Shown one piece after another: positions 53,275-61,338 of a stretch of 64,000 nt of DNA. Origin of the DNA: Agrobacterium tumefaciens (GTDB lineage: Bacteria; Pseudomonadota; Alphaproteobacteria; Rhizobiales; Rhizobiaceae). Position numbers and translations under genes: made by a program. The stretch's first letter is position 1; each line of letters begins with the position of its first letter. The notes below the pieces were generated by a model. It saw only the letters and a program-made list of their open reading frames with translations, was not told the origin of the DNA and did not search any database. The stretch is taken from the NCBI GenBank assembly GCA_017744915.1, contig JAGIAH010000017.1:1-64000 (forward strand). The letters run 5' to 3'.

Positions 53275-53970
53275 TCAGTCGGCGGTTTTTTGCGCCGTCA
53301 GAACGGCTTCGGCAATGGCACAGGCGCTGGTCACGTGATCAAGCGCGGCTTTATAAGCGGCGTCCCCGTCACCCTTCCGGATGGCCTCGACGATCTTTTC
53401 CATCTGAGCCGGACCTTCGGTATCACGGCTTTTCGTCTTGATCGTCATGGAGCGCAGATGATTGATCCGCACCGTCAGCAGATTGACGACGCCCCAGGCG
53501 ACATGTCGGTCGATCTTGCTGAACAATGTCTGGTAAAAGGACGAGGTATGCGCCAGCACGCCCGGCATATCCTTCGCGACATAACTTTCGCGGATGTGCT
53601 TGAGCGAAACCTCCAGTGCCTCGACAATGGCCGGGTCCCGGCGTTCGGCGCAAAGACGCGCCGCCATTCCCTCCAGCGCACCGCGAATTTCGTAAATCTG
53701 CTTGGCCTCGTCGAGATCGAGCAGCGCGACCATCGGGCCTTTGTTCGGCAGGTTCGCCACCAGCCCTTCGGATTCCAGATGCCGCAGGACTTCGCGCACG
53801 ATGGTGCGGGAAACACCGAGCTGGGCGCAGAGATCACGCTCCACGAGACGGTCGCCGGGGCGGAAATAACCATTCACGATCGCGTCCCGCACCTTGTCGA
53901 GCGCGAGTTCCCTCAGCGTCTTTGTCGGACGCTCAACACGAATGGCAGTTCCCTGCAAAGCACCGGTCAT
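53275..53970 (-). CDS. GntR-family (FadR/FCD) regulator
   Basis: 231 residues from the ATG at 53970, which has GAGGTG just upstream. A GTG 14 codons earlier is less likely. The winged helix is LRELALDKVRDAIVNGYFRP, RLVERDLCAQLGVSRTIVRE, VLRHLESEGLVANLPNKGPM. The C-terminal FCD helices carry the Asp/His positions that bind metal and small carboxylates (YEIRGALEGMAARLCAERRD; HTSSFYQTLF; HVTSACA). Three TGGYRTRCCA dyads lie before this gene, the ABC operon and the AA_synth operon. It is probably the substrate-responsive repressor of the whole set. Confidence 0.9.
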   Translation of the reverse strand: MTGALQGTAIRVERPTKTLRELALDKVRDAIVNGYFRPGDRLVERDLCAQLGVSRTIVREVLRHLESEGLVANLPNKGPMVALLDLDEAKQIYEIRGALEGMAARLCAERRDPAIVEALEVSLKHIRESYVAKDMPGVLAHTSSFYQTLFSKIDRHVAWGVVNLLTVRINHLRSMTIKTKSRDTEGPAQMEKIVEAIRKGDGDAAYKAALDHVTSACAIAEAVLTAQKTAD

Positions 53971-54038
53971 GGTATCACCTCGTTTGGCACATCCCGCCTG
54001 CGCTCGCCGCACGCCGAAGCAGGTTCTGGCTCTTGATA

Positions 54039-54054
54039 TTATGGCGTACCAACT
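54039..54054. promoter_or_regulatory. GntR operator 3, upstream of the GntR gene
   Basis: TTATGGCGTACCAACT with core TGGCGTACCA. It is slightly weaker on the right arm than the other two. It lies about 68 bases before the regulator ATG and indicates autoregulation. Confidence 0.65.
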
Positions 54055-54124
54055 TATTTAGCCGTGCATCACCTTTATGGCAACAGCGGACGCACGGCGG
54101 GCAGCCTGACCAGCCCAGAATGCC

Positions 54125-55009
54125 TCATCCCATCCTTTCCGATGCATAAGAGCCAGGGCTGGGCGGAAACACCACCGTTCGGCTGCCGTTCAAAAATACA
54201 CGCCGATGAATATGGGCGTGGATGGCGCGCGCCAGCACCTGCGCCTCCACGTCACGGCCGAGCGAGACATAATCCTCGGCCGACTGGGCATGGGTGATGC
54301 GCACGATATCCTGCTCAATGATCGGTCCTTCATCCAGATCGGCCGTCACATAATGTGCGGTCGCACCAATCAGCTTCACACCGCGCTGATAGGCCTGCTT
54401 GTAAGGGTTTGCGCCCTTGAAGGACGGCAGGAAGGAATGATGGATATTGATGATCTTGCCCGACATGGCCTCGCACATCCTGTCGGAAAGCACCTGCATG
54501 TAGCGCGCCAGCACGACGAGTTCCGTGCCGGTGCTTTCAGCAATCTCCATGATCCGGGCTTCGGCCTGCGGTTTGTTCTCCTTCGTCACCGGAATGTGGT
54601 GAAAGGGGATGTCGTGATTGACGACCACCTTCTGGTAATCGAAATGGTTGGAGACGACGCCGACAATATCGATCGGCAACGCTCCGATACGCCAGCGATA
54701 CAACAGGTCATTAAGGCAATGACCGAAACGCGAGACCATCAGCAGAACCTTCATCCGCTCGGACTGGTCGTGCAGCGCCACCTCCATGCCGAATGTCTTC
54801 GAAATTGGTGCCAGCCCCGCCATCAGCTCATCCCGCGTCGCACCTTCCTCGGAGATGAAACCCACGCGCATGAAGAAGCGACCGGTGCCGAGATCATCGA
54901 ACTGCGAACTGTCGACGATGTTGCACCCTTTCTCCGCCAGCAGGCCTGAAAGGGCGGCAACGATGCCACGGGTGGATTTGCATGTTACGGTCAGGACGAA
55001 GTTCGTCAT
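54125..55009 (-). CDS. purU: Formyltetrahydrofolate deformylase
   Basis: 294 residues. An N-terminal ACT domain (FVLTVTCKSTRGIVAALSGL) is followed by a formyltransferase-like hydrolase domain. The catalytic Asn/His/Asp region is IINIHHSFLPSFKGANPYKQ and GATAHYVTADLDEGPIIEQD. It splits 10-formyl-THF to formate and THF. PurU genes regularly accompany sarcosine oxidase or N-methylglutamate dehydrogenase genes, because demethylation loads THF with one-carbon units. It is the last gene of the leftward glnT-glx series. Confidence 0.94.
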   Translation of the reverse strand: MTNFVLTVTCKSTRGIVAALSGLLAEKGCNIVDSSQFDDLGTGRFFMRVGFISEEGATRDELMAGLAPISKTFGMEVALHDQSERMKVLLMVSRFGHCLNDLLYRWRIGALPIDIVGVVSNHFDYQKVVVNHDIPFHHIPVTKENKPQAEARIMEIAESTGTELVVLARYMQVLSDRMCEAMSGKIINIHHSFLPSFKGANPYKQAYQRGVKLIGATAHYVTADLDEGPIIEQDIVRITHAQSAEDYVSLGRDVEAQVLARAIHAHIHRRVFLNGSRTVVFPPSPGSYASERMG

Positions 55010-55098
55010 CTGGCGATCTCTCTGTCATCGATATGGGAAAAACCCGCGCGGTTTGACACGCGCGGGAAAAGCCGCAAGGGCGGCGGGGAAAACCGGGC

Positions 55099-56406
55099 TC
55101 AGACGTCGAGCGTGGTTTGATGCTCCCAGGCGGTGAACTGCGCGCAATAGCTGTTCCACTCACCCTGCTTGAGCTTCAGATAGGCCTTCGAGAACTCCAT
55201 GCCGAGCGCCTGCTGCAACTCCGCATCCTTCTCATATTCGCGCAGCGCATCGAGAAGATTGAGCGGCAGCTTCGGTGCATCCGTGACGGTATGGCCTTCA
55301 CGATACATGTCGATATCGTAGTGCCGTCCGGGATCGGCCTTGGAGCGAACGCCGGAGAGGCCGGCGGCGATGATGATGGCCTGCAGCAGATAGGGGTTCA
55401 CCGCACCATCCGGCAGGCGCAGTTCGAAACGCCCCGGCCCCGGCACGCGCACCATATGGGTGCGGTTATTGCCGGTCCAGGTCACCGTATTCGGCGCCCA
55501 GGTCGCGCCGGAAATGGTGCGCGGCGCGTTGATGCGCTTGTAGGAATTGACCGTCGGATTGGTGACGGCCGCAAGAGCGGATGCGTGTTTCATGATGCCG
55601 CCAAGAAAGGTCTTGCCCTTGGCCGACAGTCCGAACGGCATTGCCTTGTCGGCGAAGGCATTGACCTTGCCGTCGAGGTCCCAGACCGAGATATGGGCGT
55701 GGCAGCCGTTGCCGGTCAACCCCTTGAACGGTTTGGGCATGAAGGTGGCGCGCAGTCCGTGCTTTTCGGCAACGGACTTGACCATGAACTTGAAGAAGGA
55801 ATGTTTGTCGGCGGTCTGCAGCGCGTCGTCATATTCCCAGTTCATCTCGAACTGGCCATTCGCGTCCTCATGGTCGTTCTGATAGGGCTTCCAGCCAAGC
55901 TCCAGCATGTAATCGCAAATCTCGGCGATCACATCGTAACGGCGCATGACGGCCTGCTGATCGTAGCAGGGTTTTTCCGCCGTGTCGTATTCGTCGGAGA
56001 TTTTCGCACCGTCGGGCGAAATCAGGAAAAATTCCGGCTCGACACCTGTCTTGACCCGCAGCCCCTCGCCCGCCGCCTCCGCAATGAGCTTCTTAAGAAC
56101 CACACGCGGCGCCTGCTCCACCGGCTGGTCTTCCATGACACAATCGGCAGCGACCCAGGCGACATCCTTTTTCCAGGGAAGCTGGATGACCGAAGAGGCA
56201 TCGGGCACGGCGAAAAGATCAGGATGGGCAGGCGTCAGATCGAACCATGTGGCGAAACCTGCAAAACCCGCGCCGCCCCTTTGCATATCGGCGATCGCTT
56301 CCGCCGGCACCAGCTTGGCGCGCTGGCCGCCGAAGAGATCGGTATAGCTGATCATGAAATATTTGATGCCCTTTTCGGCAGCAAATTTGGAGAGGTCCAG
56401 TGTCAC
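55099..56406 (-). CDS. glnT: Type III glutamine synthetase (GlnT), or gamma-glutamylmethylamide synthetase (GmaS)
   Basis: 435 residues of the glutamine synthetase fold. The ATP/metal-binding strands are present: VKTGVEPEFFLISPDG, NDHEDANGQFEMNW, GNGCHAHISVWDL, and NNRTHMVRVPGPGRFELRLP with the substrate-binding arginines. This branch includes rhizobial GlnT and GmaS, which joins methylamine to glutamate. The next genes encode glxD-glxC-glxB, homologues of N-methylglutamate synthase (MgsCBA), and soxBDA, homologues of N-methylglutamate dehydrogenase. The context therefore favours the methylamine reading. Sequence alone cannot decide. Confidence 0.9.
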   Translation of the reverse strand: MTLDLSKFAAEKGIKYFMISYTDLFGGQRAKLVPAEAIADMQRGGAGFAGFATWFDLTPAHPDLFAVPDASSVIQLPWKKDVAWVAADCVMEDQPVEQAPRVVLKKLIAEAAGEGLRVKTGVEPEFFLISPDGAKISDEYDTAEKPCYDQQAVMRRYDVIAEICDYMLELGWKPYQNDHEDANGQFEMNWEYDDALQTADKHSFFKFMVKSVAEKHGLRATFMPKPFKGLTGNGCHAHISVWDLDGKVNAFADKAMPFGLSAKGKTFLGGIMKHASALAAVTNPTVNSYKRINAPRTISGATWAPNTVTWTGNNRTHMVRVPGPGRFELRLPDGAVNPYLLQAIIIAAGLSGVRSKADPGRHYDIDMYREGHTVTDAPKLPLNLLDALREYEKDAELQQALGMEFSKAYLKLKQGEWNSYCAQFTAWEHQTTLDV

Positions 56407-56491
56407 GTCATTCCCCTTTTTTTGGTATCAGACACTTCATTGAAAAAAGACGGGCACATCCTCCCAAATGCGCCCGTCCGTTCTTTATGGC

Positions 56492-57820
56492 TTAAAAGCT
56501 GCCTTTCCCCGGGAACCAGTTCGTTCCCGCCAGCGGAACCTGCGCCATGGCAGCCGCCTCCATGGTCAGCGCCACCAGATCTTCCGGCTCCAGATTGTGG
56601 AGATGGTTCTTGCCGCAGGCGCGCGCGATGGTCTGCGCTTCAAGCGTCATGACCTTCAGATAATTGGCAAGGCGGCGACCGGCGGCGACGGGGTCGAGGC
56701 GGGCGGCAAGCTCCGGATCCTGCGTGGTGATGCCGGCGGGGTCTTTGCCCTCGTGCCAGTCATCATAAGCGCCGGCCGTTGTGCCGAGTTTCTGATATTC
56801 CTCTTCCCAATGCGGATCATTGTCGCCCAGTGCAACCAGCGCCGCAGTACCGATGGCGACAGCATCGGCGCCGAGTGCGAGTGCCTTGGCAACATCGGCA
56901 CCCGAACGGATGCCGCCGGAGACGATGAGCTGCACCTTGCGGTGCATGCCGAGGTCCTGCAGCGCCTGAACAGCTGGCCGAATGCAGGCCAGCGTTGGCA
57001 TGCCGACATTTTCGATGAAGACATCCTGCGTGGCCGCCGTGCCGCCCTGCATGCCATCCAGCACCACCACATCGGCACCGGCCTTTACCGCCAGCGCCGT
57101 GTCGTAATAGGGCCGCGCGCCGCCGACCTTAATATAGATCGGCTTTTCCCAGTCGGTAATTTCGCGCAGTTCGAGAATCTTGATTTCCAGATCGTCCGGG
57201 CCAGTCCAATCGGGATGACGGCAGGCGGAGCGCTGGTCGATGCCCTTCGGCAGGTTGCGCATATTGGCGACACGATCAGAAATCTTCTGGCCAAGCAACA
57301 TGCCGCCGCCGCCCGGCTTCGCGCCCTGGCCGACCACGACCTCGATGGCGTCCGCACGGCGCAGGTCTTTCGGGTTCATGCCGTAACGCGAGGGCAGATA
57401 TTGATAGACCAGCGTCTGGCTGTGGCCACGCTCCTCATCCGTCATGCCGCCATCGCCCGTCGTCGTAGACGTGCCGGCGATGGTCGCGCCGCGGCCGAGC
57501 GCTTCCTTAGCATTGCCTGACAAGGCGCCGAAGCTCATGCCGGCAATGGTGATCGGCGTTTTCAGCGTGATCGGCTTTTTGGCGAAACGTGTGCCGAGCG
57601 TGACGGTCGTATCGCATTTCTCGCGGTAACCTTCGAGCGGATAACGCGAGATGGAAGCACCGAGAAACAGCAGGTCGTCGAAATGCGGAACCTTGCGCTT
57701 CGTGCCGGCGCCGCGAATGTCATAAATGCCGGTCGCCGCCGCGCGGCGGATTTCCGCCAGCGTATGATCGTCAAAGGTTGCGGATTTGCGCGGCGGGGTG
57801 AAGGGGTTGTGATAGCTCAT
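56492..57820 (-). CDS. glxD: GlxD/MgsC: glutamate synthase-type FMN-binding subunit
   Basis: 442 residues from the ATG at 57820. The longer frame overlaps glxC. It corresponds to the FMN/synthase domain of the large glutamate synthase subunit: PITIAGMSFGALSGNAKEAL, TTTGDGGMTDEER, KPGGGGMLLGQKISDRVANM, VVLDGMQGGTAATQDVF, and IRSGADVAKALALGADAVAI. With GlxB and GlxC it makes a three-subunit enzyme, either N-methylglutamate synthase or an aminotransfer enzyme of methylamine or glyoxylate-linked metabolism. It starts 16 bases after glxC. Confidence 0.9.
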   Translation of the reverse strand: MSYHNPFTPPRKSATFDDHTLAEIRRAAATGIYDIRGAGTKRKVPHFDDLLFLGASISRYPLEGYREKCDTTVTLGTRFAKKPITLKTPITIAGMSFGALSGNAKEALGRGATIAGTSTTTGDGGMTDEERGHSQTLVYQYLPSRYGMNPKDLRRADAIEVVVGQGAKPGGGGMLLGQKISDRVANMRNLPKGIDQRSACRHPDWTGPDDLEIKILELREITDWEKPIYIKVGGARPYYDTALAVKAGADVVVLDGMQGGTAATQDVFIENVGMPTLACIRPAVQALQDLGMHRKVQLIVSGGIRSGADVAKALALGADAVAIGTAALVALGDNDPHWEEEYQKLGTTAGAYDDWHEGKDPAGITTQDPELAARLDPVAAGRRLANYLKVMTLEAQTIARACGKNHLHNLEPEDLVALTMEAAAMAQVPLAGTNWFPGKGSF

Positions 57821-57836
57821 CGGAATATCCCTCGCC

Positions 57837-58523
57837 TCAATACGCGTCGGCGTTGTCGATGTTGAAATTGTAGAGCGTGCGGGCCGAGCCATAGCGCTTG
57901 AACTCACCAGGGCTGACATCCGTGACGCCGGCCTTTTCGAGGAGTTCTGCAAGCTTTTCGAGATGTTCGGGCCGCATTTCCTTTTCGATGCAATCGGCAC
58001 CCAGGCTCTTCACCGAGCCGCGCACGAAAAGCTTTGCCTCATAAAGGCTGTCACCCAGCGCATCGCCCGCATCGCCGCAGACGACGAGGTGACCGGACTG
58101 GCCCATGAAGGCGGACATGTGGCCGATATTGCCTTTCACGACGATATCGATGCCCTTCATGGAAATGCCGCAGCGGGAAGCGGCATTGCCCTTGATGACC
58201 AGAAGCCCGCCGCGCCCGGTGGCACCGGCATATTGCGAAGCATCACCCTCGATGACGACGGTACCGGACATCATGTTTTCAGCGACACCCGGCCCGGCCG
58301 AGCCGTGAACGGTGACGGTACCGCCATCATTCATGCCGGCGCAATAATAACCGACCGAACCGTGCACATCGACGGTGACGGGGCTGTCGATGCCGACAGC
58401 GACGGCATGGTGGCCGCGCGGATTGACGACTTCGAATTCGGTATCGTTGACACCGGAGGAAAGGCCGTGAAGTGCGCTATTCAATTCACGCAAAGGCGTG
58501 TGGGAGAGATCAAAAACTGGCAT
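57837..58523 (-). CDS. glxC: GlxC/MgsB: GXGXG beta-helix subunit
   Basis: 228 residues equal to the C-terminal GXGXG domain of glutamate synthase. Stacked repeats are seen: VDVHGSVGYYCAGMNDGGTV, TVHGSAGPGVAENMMSGTVV, GDASQYAGATGRGGLLVIKG, GNAASRCGISMKGIDIVVKG. It is a structural subunit of the GlxBCD complex. It lies 37 bases after glxB in the same operon. Confidence 0.92.
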   Translation of the reverse strand: MPVFDLSHTPLRELNSALHGLSSGVNDTEFEVVNPRGHHAVAVGIDSPVTVDVHGSVGYYCAGMNDGGTVTVHGSAGPGVAENMMSGTVVIEGDASQYAGATGRGGLLVIKGNAASRCGISMKGIDIVVKGNIGHMSAFMGQSGHLVVCGDAGDALGDSLYEAKLFVRGSVKSLGADCIEKEMRPEHLEKLAELLEKAGVTDVSPGEFKRYGSARTLYNFNIDNADAY

Positions 58524-58560
58524 GGATTATGACTTTCAAAACAGGCGCCGATGACGGGTC

Positions 58561-59466
58561 TCAGGCGGCCTTTTCATGGTCCCAGAAATAGACGGTCGCC
58601 GGTTCCGGCTCCCACACGCGGGCGTTTTCAATGCCGGGCAGGTTGACGAGCGCGCGGTATTCCGAACCGAAAGCGACATATTGGTCGGTCTCGGCCATCA
58701 CCGCAGGCTTGCAGGCGATGGGATCCCGCACCACGCCGAAACCGGATTTGGTGCCGACAACGAAGGTGAAGAAACCGTCGAGATCATCGAGCGCACCCGT
58801 GAGCGCCTCACCCAGATCCTTGCCCTTGGCCATCTCCGCCGTGAGATAGGCGGCGGCGACTTCCGAGTCATTCTGGGTTTCAAACGTCATGCCTTCGCGC
58901 ACCAGTTCGCGGCGCAGATTATTGTGGTTGGAAAGCGAACCGTTATGCACCAGGCACTGATCGGCGCCGGTGGAGAAGGGATGGGCACCAAGCGTCGTCA
59001 CTGCCGATTCCGTTGCCATGCGGGTGTGGCCGATGCCATGGGTGCCGGCCATGGAGCGCACGTCAAAGCGGGTGACCACATCCTTCGGCAGGCCGGTTTC
59101 CTTGTAGATTTCCACACTGTCGCCGGAGCCCATCACCCGGACATTCGGGCGGACGGCTGCGAGAACCGCACGGATACCATCCAGCTTCCCGGCGGGAATA
59201 TCGAGAACCGCATGGGTGCTTTTTACCGTGACCGAGGCGTCAACGCCGTTTTCCTTCAGCGCCTCGGCGAGACCGGAAAAATCAGCGGCGGGATCGGCAG
59301 ACTGGATCGTCACTTTCGCACGGCCATCGGCCGCACTTCCATAGATCGCGATCCCGGCCGAATCCGGTCCGCGATCGGTCATGGTGACGAGCATGTCCGA
59401 GAGCAGCTGACCCAGCTGCGGTTCAAGGCTTTTGTCTTTCAGGAATAGTCCAACAATGCCGCACAT
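58561..59466 (-). CDS. glxB: GlxB/MgsA: class II glutamine amidotransferase subunit
   Basis: 301 residues with the N-terminal nucleophile Cys2 in MCGIVGLFLKD, exposed after Met removal. Glutaminase-domain motifs GIGHTRMATESAVTTLGAHP and CLVHNGSLSNHNNLRREL follow. In Mgs enzymes this subunit accepts gamma-glutamylmethylamide in place of glutamine and passes methylamine to 2-oxoglutarate. It heads the glxBCD-glnT-purU series. Confidence 0.92.
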   Translation of the reverse strand: MCGIVGLFLKDKSLEPQLGQLLSDMLVTMTDRGPDSAGIAIYGSAADGRAKVTIQSADPAADFSGLAEALKENGVDASVTVKSTHAVLDIPAGKLDGIRAVLAAVRPNVRVMGSGDSVEIYKETGLPKDVVTRFDVRSMAGTHGIGHTRMATESAVTTLGAHPFSTGADQCLVHNGSLSNHNNLRRELVREGMTFETQNDSEVAAAYLTAEMAKGKDLGEALTGALDDLDGFFTFVVGTKSGFGVVRDPIACKPAVMAETDQYVAFGSEYRALVNLPGIENARVWEPEPATVYFWDHEKAA

Positions 59467-59562
59467 CGACAGGCACCTCCATTCGTTTCTGAATGAAGGG
59501 CTAACATATGGAATTCCGCTCCGTCAACTATCAGGAATATTTTTTTCTTCTAAGGCAAATTC

Positions 59563-60225
59563 TCAATCGTTGGTCATCCGCCTTTGCGGATAAGAAATGA
59601 TCGACAGATAACGGGCAGGAAGTTTCACCAGCTCTTCCGGCCCGTGCGGCGCATCGGCGTCAAAAAACAGGCTGTCGCCGGCCTGCATGGTGAAAAGCTG
59701 CTCACCGTGGCGGTAAACCACCTCGCCTTCCAGCATGTAGAGAAACTCCATGCCTTCATGCTGGAAGGTCGGGAACACATCCGAATCCGTGGTCAGCGTG
59801 ATGAGATAAGGCTCGACTGTGACGCCGCTGGTATTGTTGTCGATATGGCCAAGCAGGCTGTATTGATGGCCGGCGCGGGTGCCCCTGCGCTCGATATTCA
59901 CGCCCTGCCCCGCCTTGACGAAGGTGGCGCTGCGCGGCTCCTCGAAACCGCGGAAGAAGGCCGTGATCGGCACGCCGAGCGCCTTGGAAAGCGTTTGCAG
60001 CGTGGTGAGCGACGGGGAGATGTTGCCGTTCTCGATCTTGGACAGCATGCCCACGGAAACGCCGGTGGCCGAAGCAAGATCCGTGACGGTGATGCCGAGC
60101 TTCTTGCGGTAGGCGCGCACCTCGTGGCCGATCGCCATTTCCAGATTGTTGACCCTTGGCTCGCGAACGGCATGCGGATCCTGCGACGGGAACGCAGCTT
60201 CGGTCTTGGTGGTTTCCTTCGCCAT
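59563..60225 (-). CDS. XRE-family regulator with cupin domain
   Basis: 220 residues from the ATG at 60225, which follows GGAGGAAGCC. An ATG five codons upstream is the other option. The helix-turn-helix is LGITVTDLASATGVSVGMLS, KIENGNISPSLTTLQTLSKA. The cupin part is FPTFQHEGMEFLYMLEGEVV with YRHGEQLFTMQAGDSLFFDA and DAPHG, a small-molecule sensor. It lies between glxA and glxB on the same strand (gaps of about 50 and 97 bases) and is a candidate regulator of the glx and sox genes. Confidence 0.9.
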   Translation of the reverse strand: MAKETTKTEAAFPSQDPHAVREPRVNNLEMAIGHEVRAYRKKLGITVTDLASATGVSVGMLSKIENGNISPSLTTLQTLSKALGVPITAFFRGFEEPRSATFVKAGQGVNIERRGTRAGHQYSLLGHIDNNTSGVTVEPYLITLTTDSDVFPTFQHEGMEFLYMLEGEVVYRHGEQLFTMQAGDSLFFDADAPHGPEELVKLPARYLSIISYPQRRMTND

Positions 60226-60274
60226 GGCTTCCTCCGGCATTATCGTGGTTTCCCTTCCTTACAGGAAAACTATT

Positions 60275-61249
60275 TTAATTCGGAGGAAATCTTTGCCGAA
60301 TGGCATTCGGCGTTTGACCGAAGCGGGCCTTAAAACTTCCCGAAAAATGTCCGGCGCTGGAAAAACCCGTGGCGAAGGCCACTTCCGCGATGGAGAGCGG
60401 GCTTTGCTCCAGCAATCGCCGGGCGTGGTCGAGGCGGATTGCGCGGTAGGTCTCCAGAAATGTCGACTTCATATGCGTCGCGAAAAGCCGGTCGAGGTGG
60501 CGCGCGCTTGTGCCCGCCAGCTTTGCCATGGTCTGCCGGTCGAGCGGGCTTTCAATGGTCGTTTCCATTTTTTCCAGCACGGTCAGCAAGGCCGGATGGT
60601 TGGTGCCATGACGTTCGGCCGAGGAGCCGCGTTGTGGTGCACCGGGTTCGGCCACGGCCGTATGCAGATACCAGTCGCTGACACGCCTTGCAAAATGGGC
60701 GCCCATTCTCTGCGAAATCATCGCATGCATCATGTCGAGGGGTGCAACGCCGCCGGCGCAGGTGATGCGGTCTCCATCGATGACGAAGCGGGCTTGTCTA
60801 GGCGTGAGATGGGCGAACGCTTCCCGGAGCACCGGCGCGTGTTCCCAGTGGATCGTGAAATCGCGATTATCCAGCAGGCCTGCCGCCGCCAGCAGGTAAG
60901 CGCCGCTGGAAATACCGCCAATCCTGACGCCCTGGCGCGCCAGTCGCCGCAACATGCCGAACGAACCTTCCGCCACCACCCAGTCCTGCGGTCCACCGCC
61001 GGCGCAAACGAAGATCGTATGGCATCGCTCGCCCACCACGGCGAGTGACTGGCAGTCAACGAGGATTCCCGACGAACTTCTGATGGCTTCACCACCGAAG
61101 GACAAAGGCACGGCCTCATAAAGATCAGTCCCGGCGATGAGATTGGCGGCCCGAAGCGGCTCCGCCGCCGAGGCGTAGGACATCAGCGCAAAATTCGGGA
61201 CAAGGATAAAACCGATACGCTGCGTGTTTTTTTGCTCGATAGCCGTCAT
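60275..61249 (-). CDS. glxA: GlxA-family AraC regulator (GATase1-like sensor domain)
   Basis: 324 residues. The N-terminal domain has the class I amidotransferase fold (IGFILVPNFALMSYASAAEP; GGISSGAYLLAAAGLLDNRD), where the usual catalytic Cys of the elbow is Ser, so it is a sensor and not an enzyme. The C-terminal AraC DNA-binding pair is PLDRQTMAKLAGTSARHLDR and SIAEVAFATGFSSAGHFSGS. Relatives (GbdR, SouR) respond to glycine betaine, dimethylglycine or sarcosine. It is divergent from soxB across 89 bases, so it likely activates the sox genes. Confidence 0.9.
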   Translation of the reverse strand: MTAIEQKNTQRIGFILVPNFALMSYASAAEPLRAANLIAGTDLYEAVPLSFGGEAIRSSSGILVDCQSLAVVGERCHTIFVCAGGGPQDWVVAEGSFGMLRRLARQGVRIGGISSGAYLLAAAGLLDNRDFTIHWEHAPVLREAFAHLTPRQARFVIDGDRITCAGGVAPLDMMHAMISQRMGAHFARRVSDWYLHTAVAEPGAPQRGSSAERHGTNHPALLTVLEKMETTIESPLDRQTMAKLAGTSARHLDRLFATHMKSTFLETYRAIRLDHARRLLEQSPLSIAEVAFATGFSSAGHFSGSFKARFGQTPNAIRQRFPPN

Positions 61250-61338
61250 GTCTCTTTTCTAGATCATAATGTCCCTTATCTGCAATCGTCTTTCGAATGG
61301 CCTCAGTAAGCTTGTGCGATATCGTTCGAGGTACGCAG

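Noticed and set aside
56424-56440. TTGGTATCAGACA before glnT as a GntR half-site
   Set aside because: Only one half of the dyad is present and the glnT block has its own regulators.
55117-56652. 511-residue open frame on the plus strand
   Set aside because: It is the antisense shadow of glnT. The opposite strand has complete glutamine synthetase motifs.
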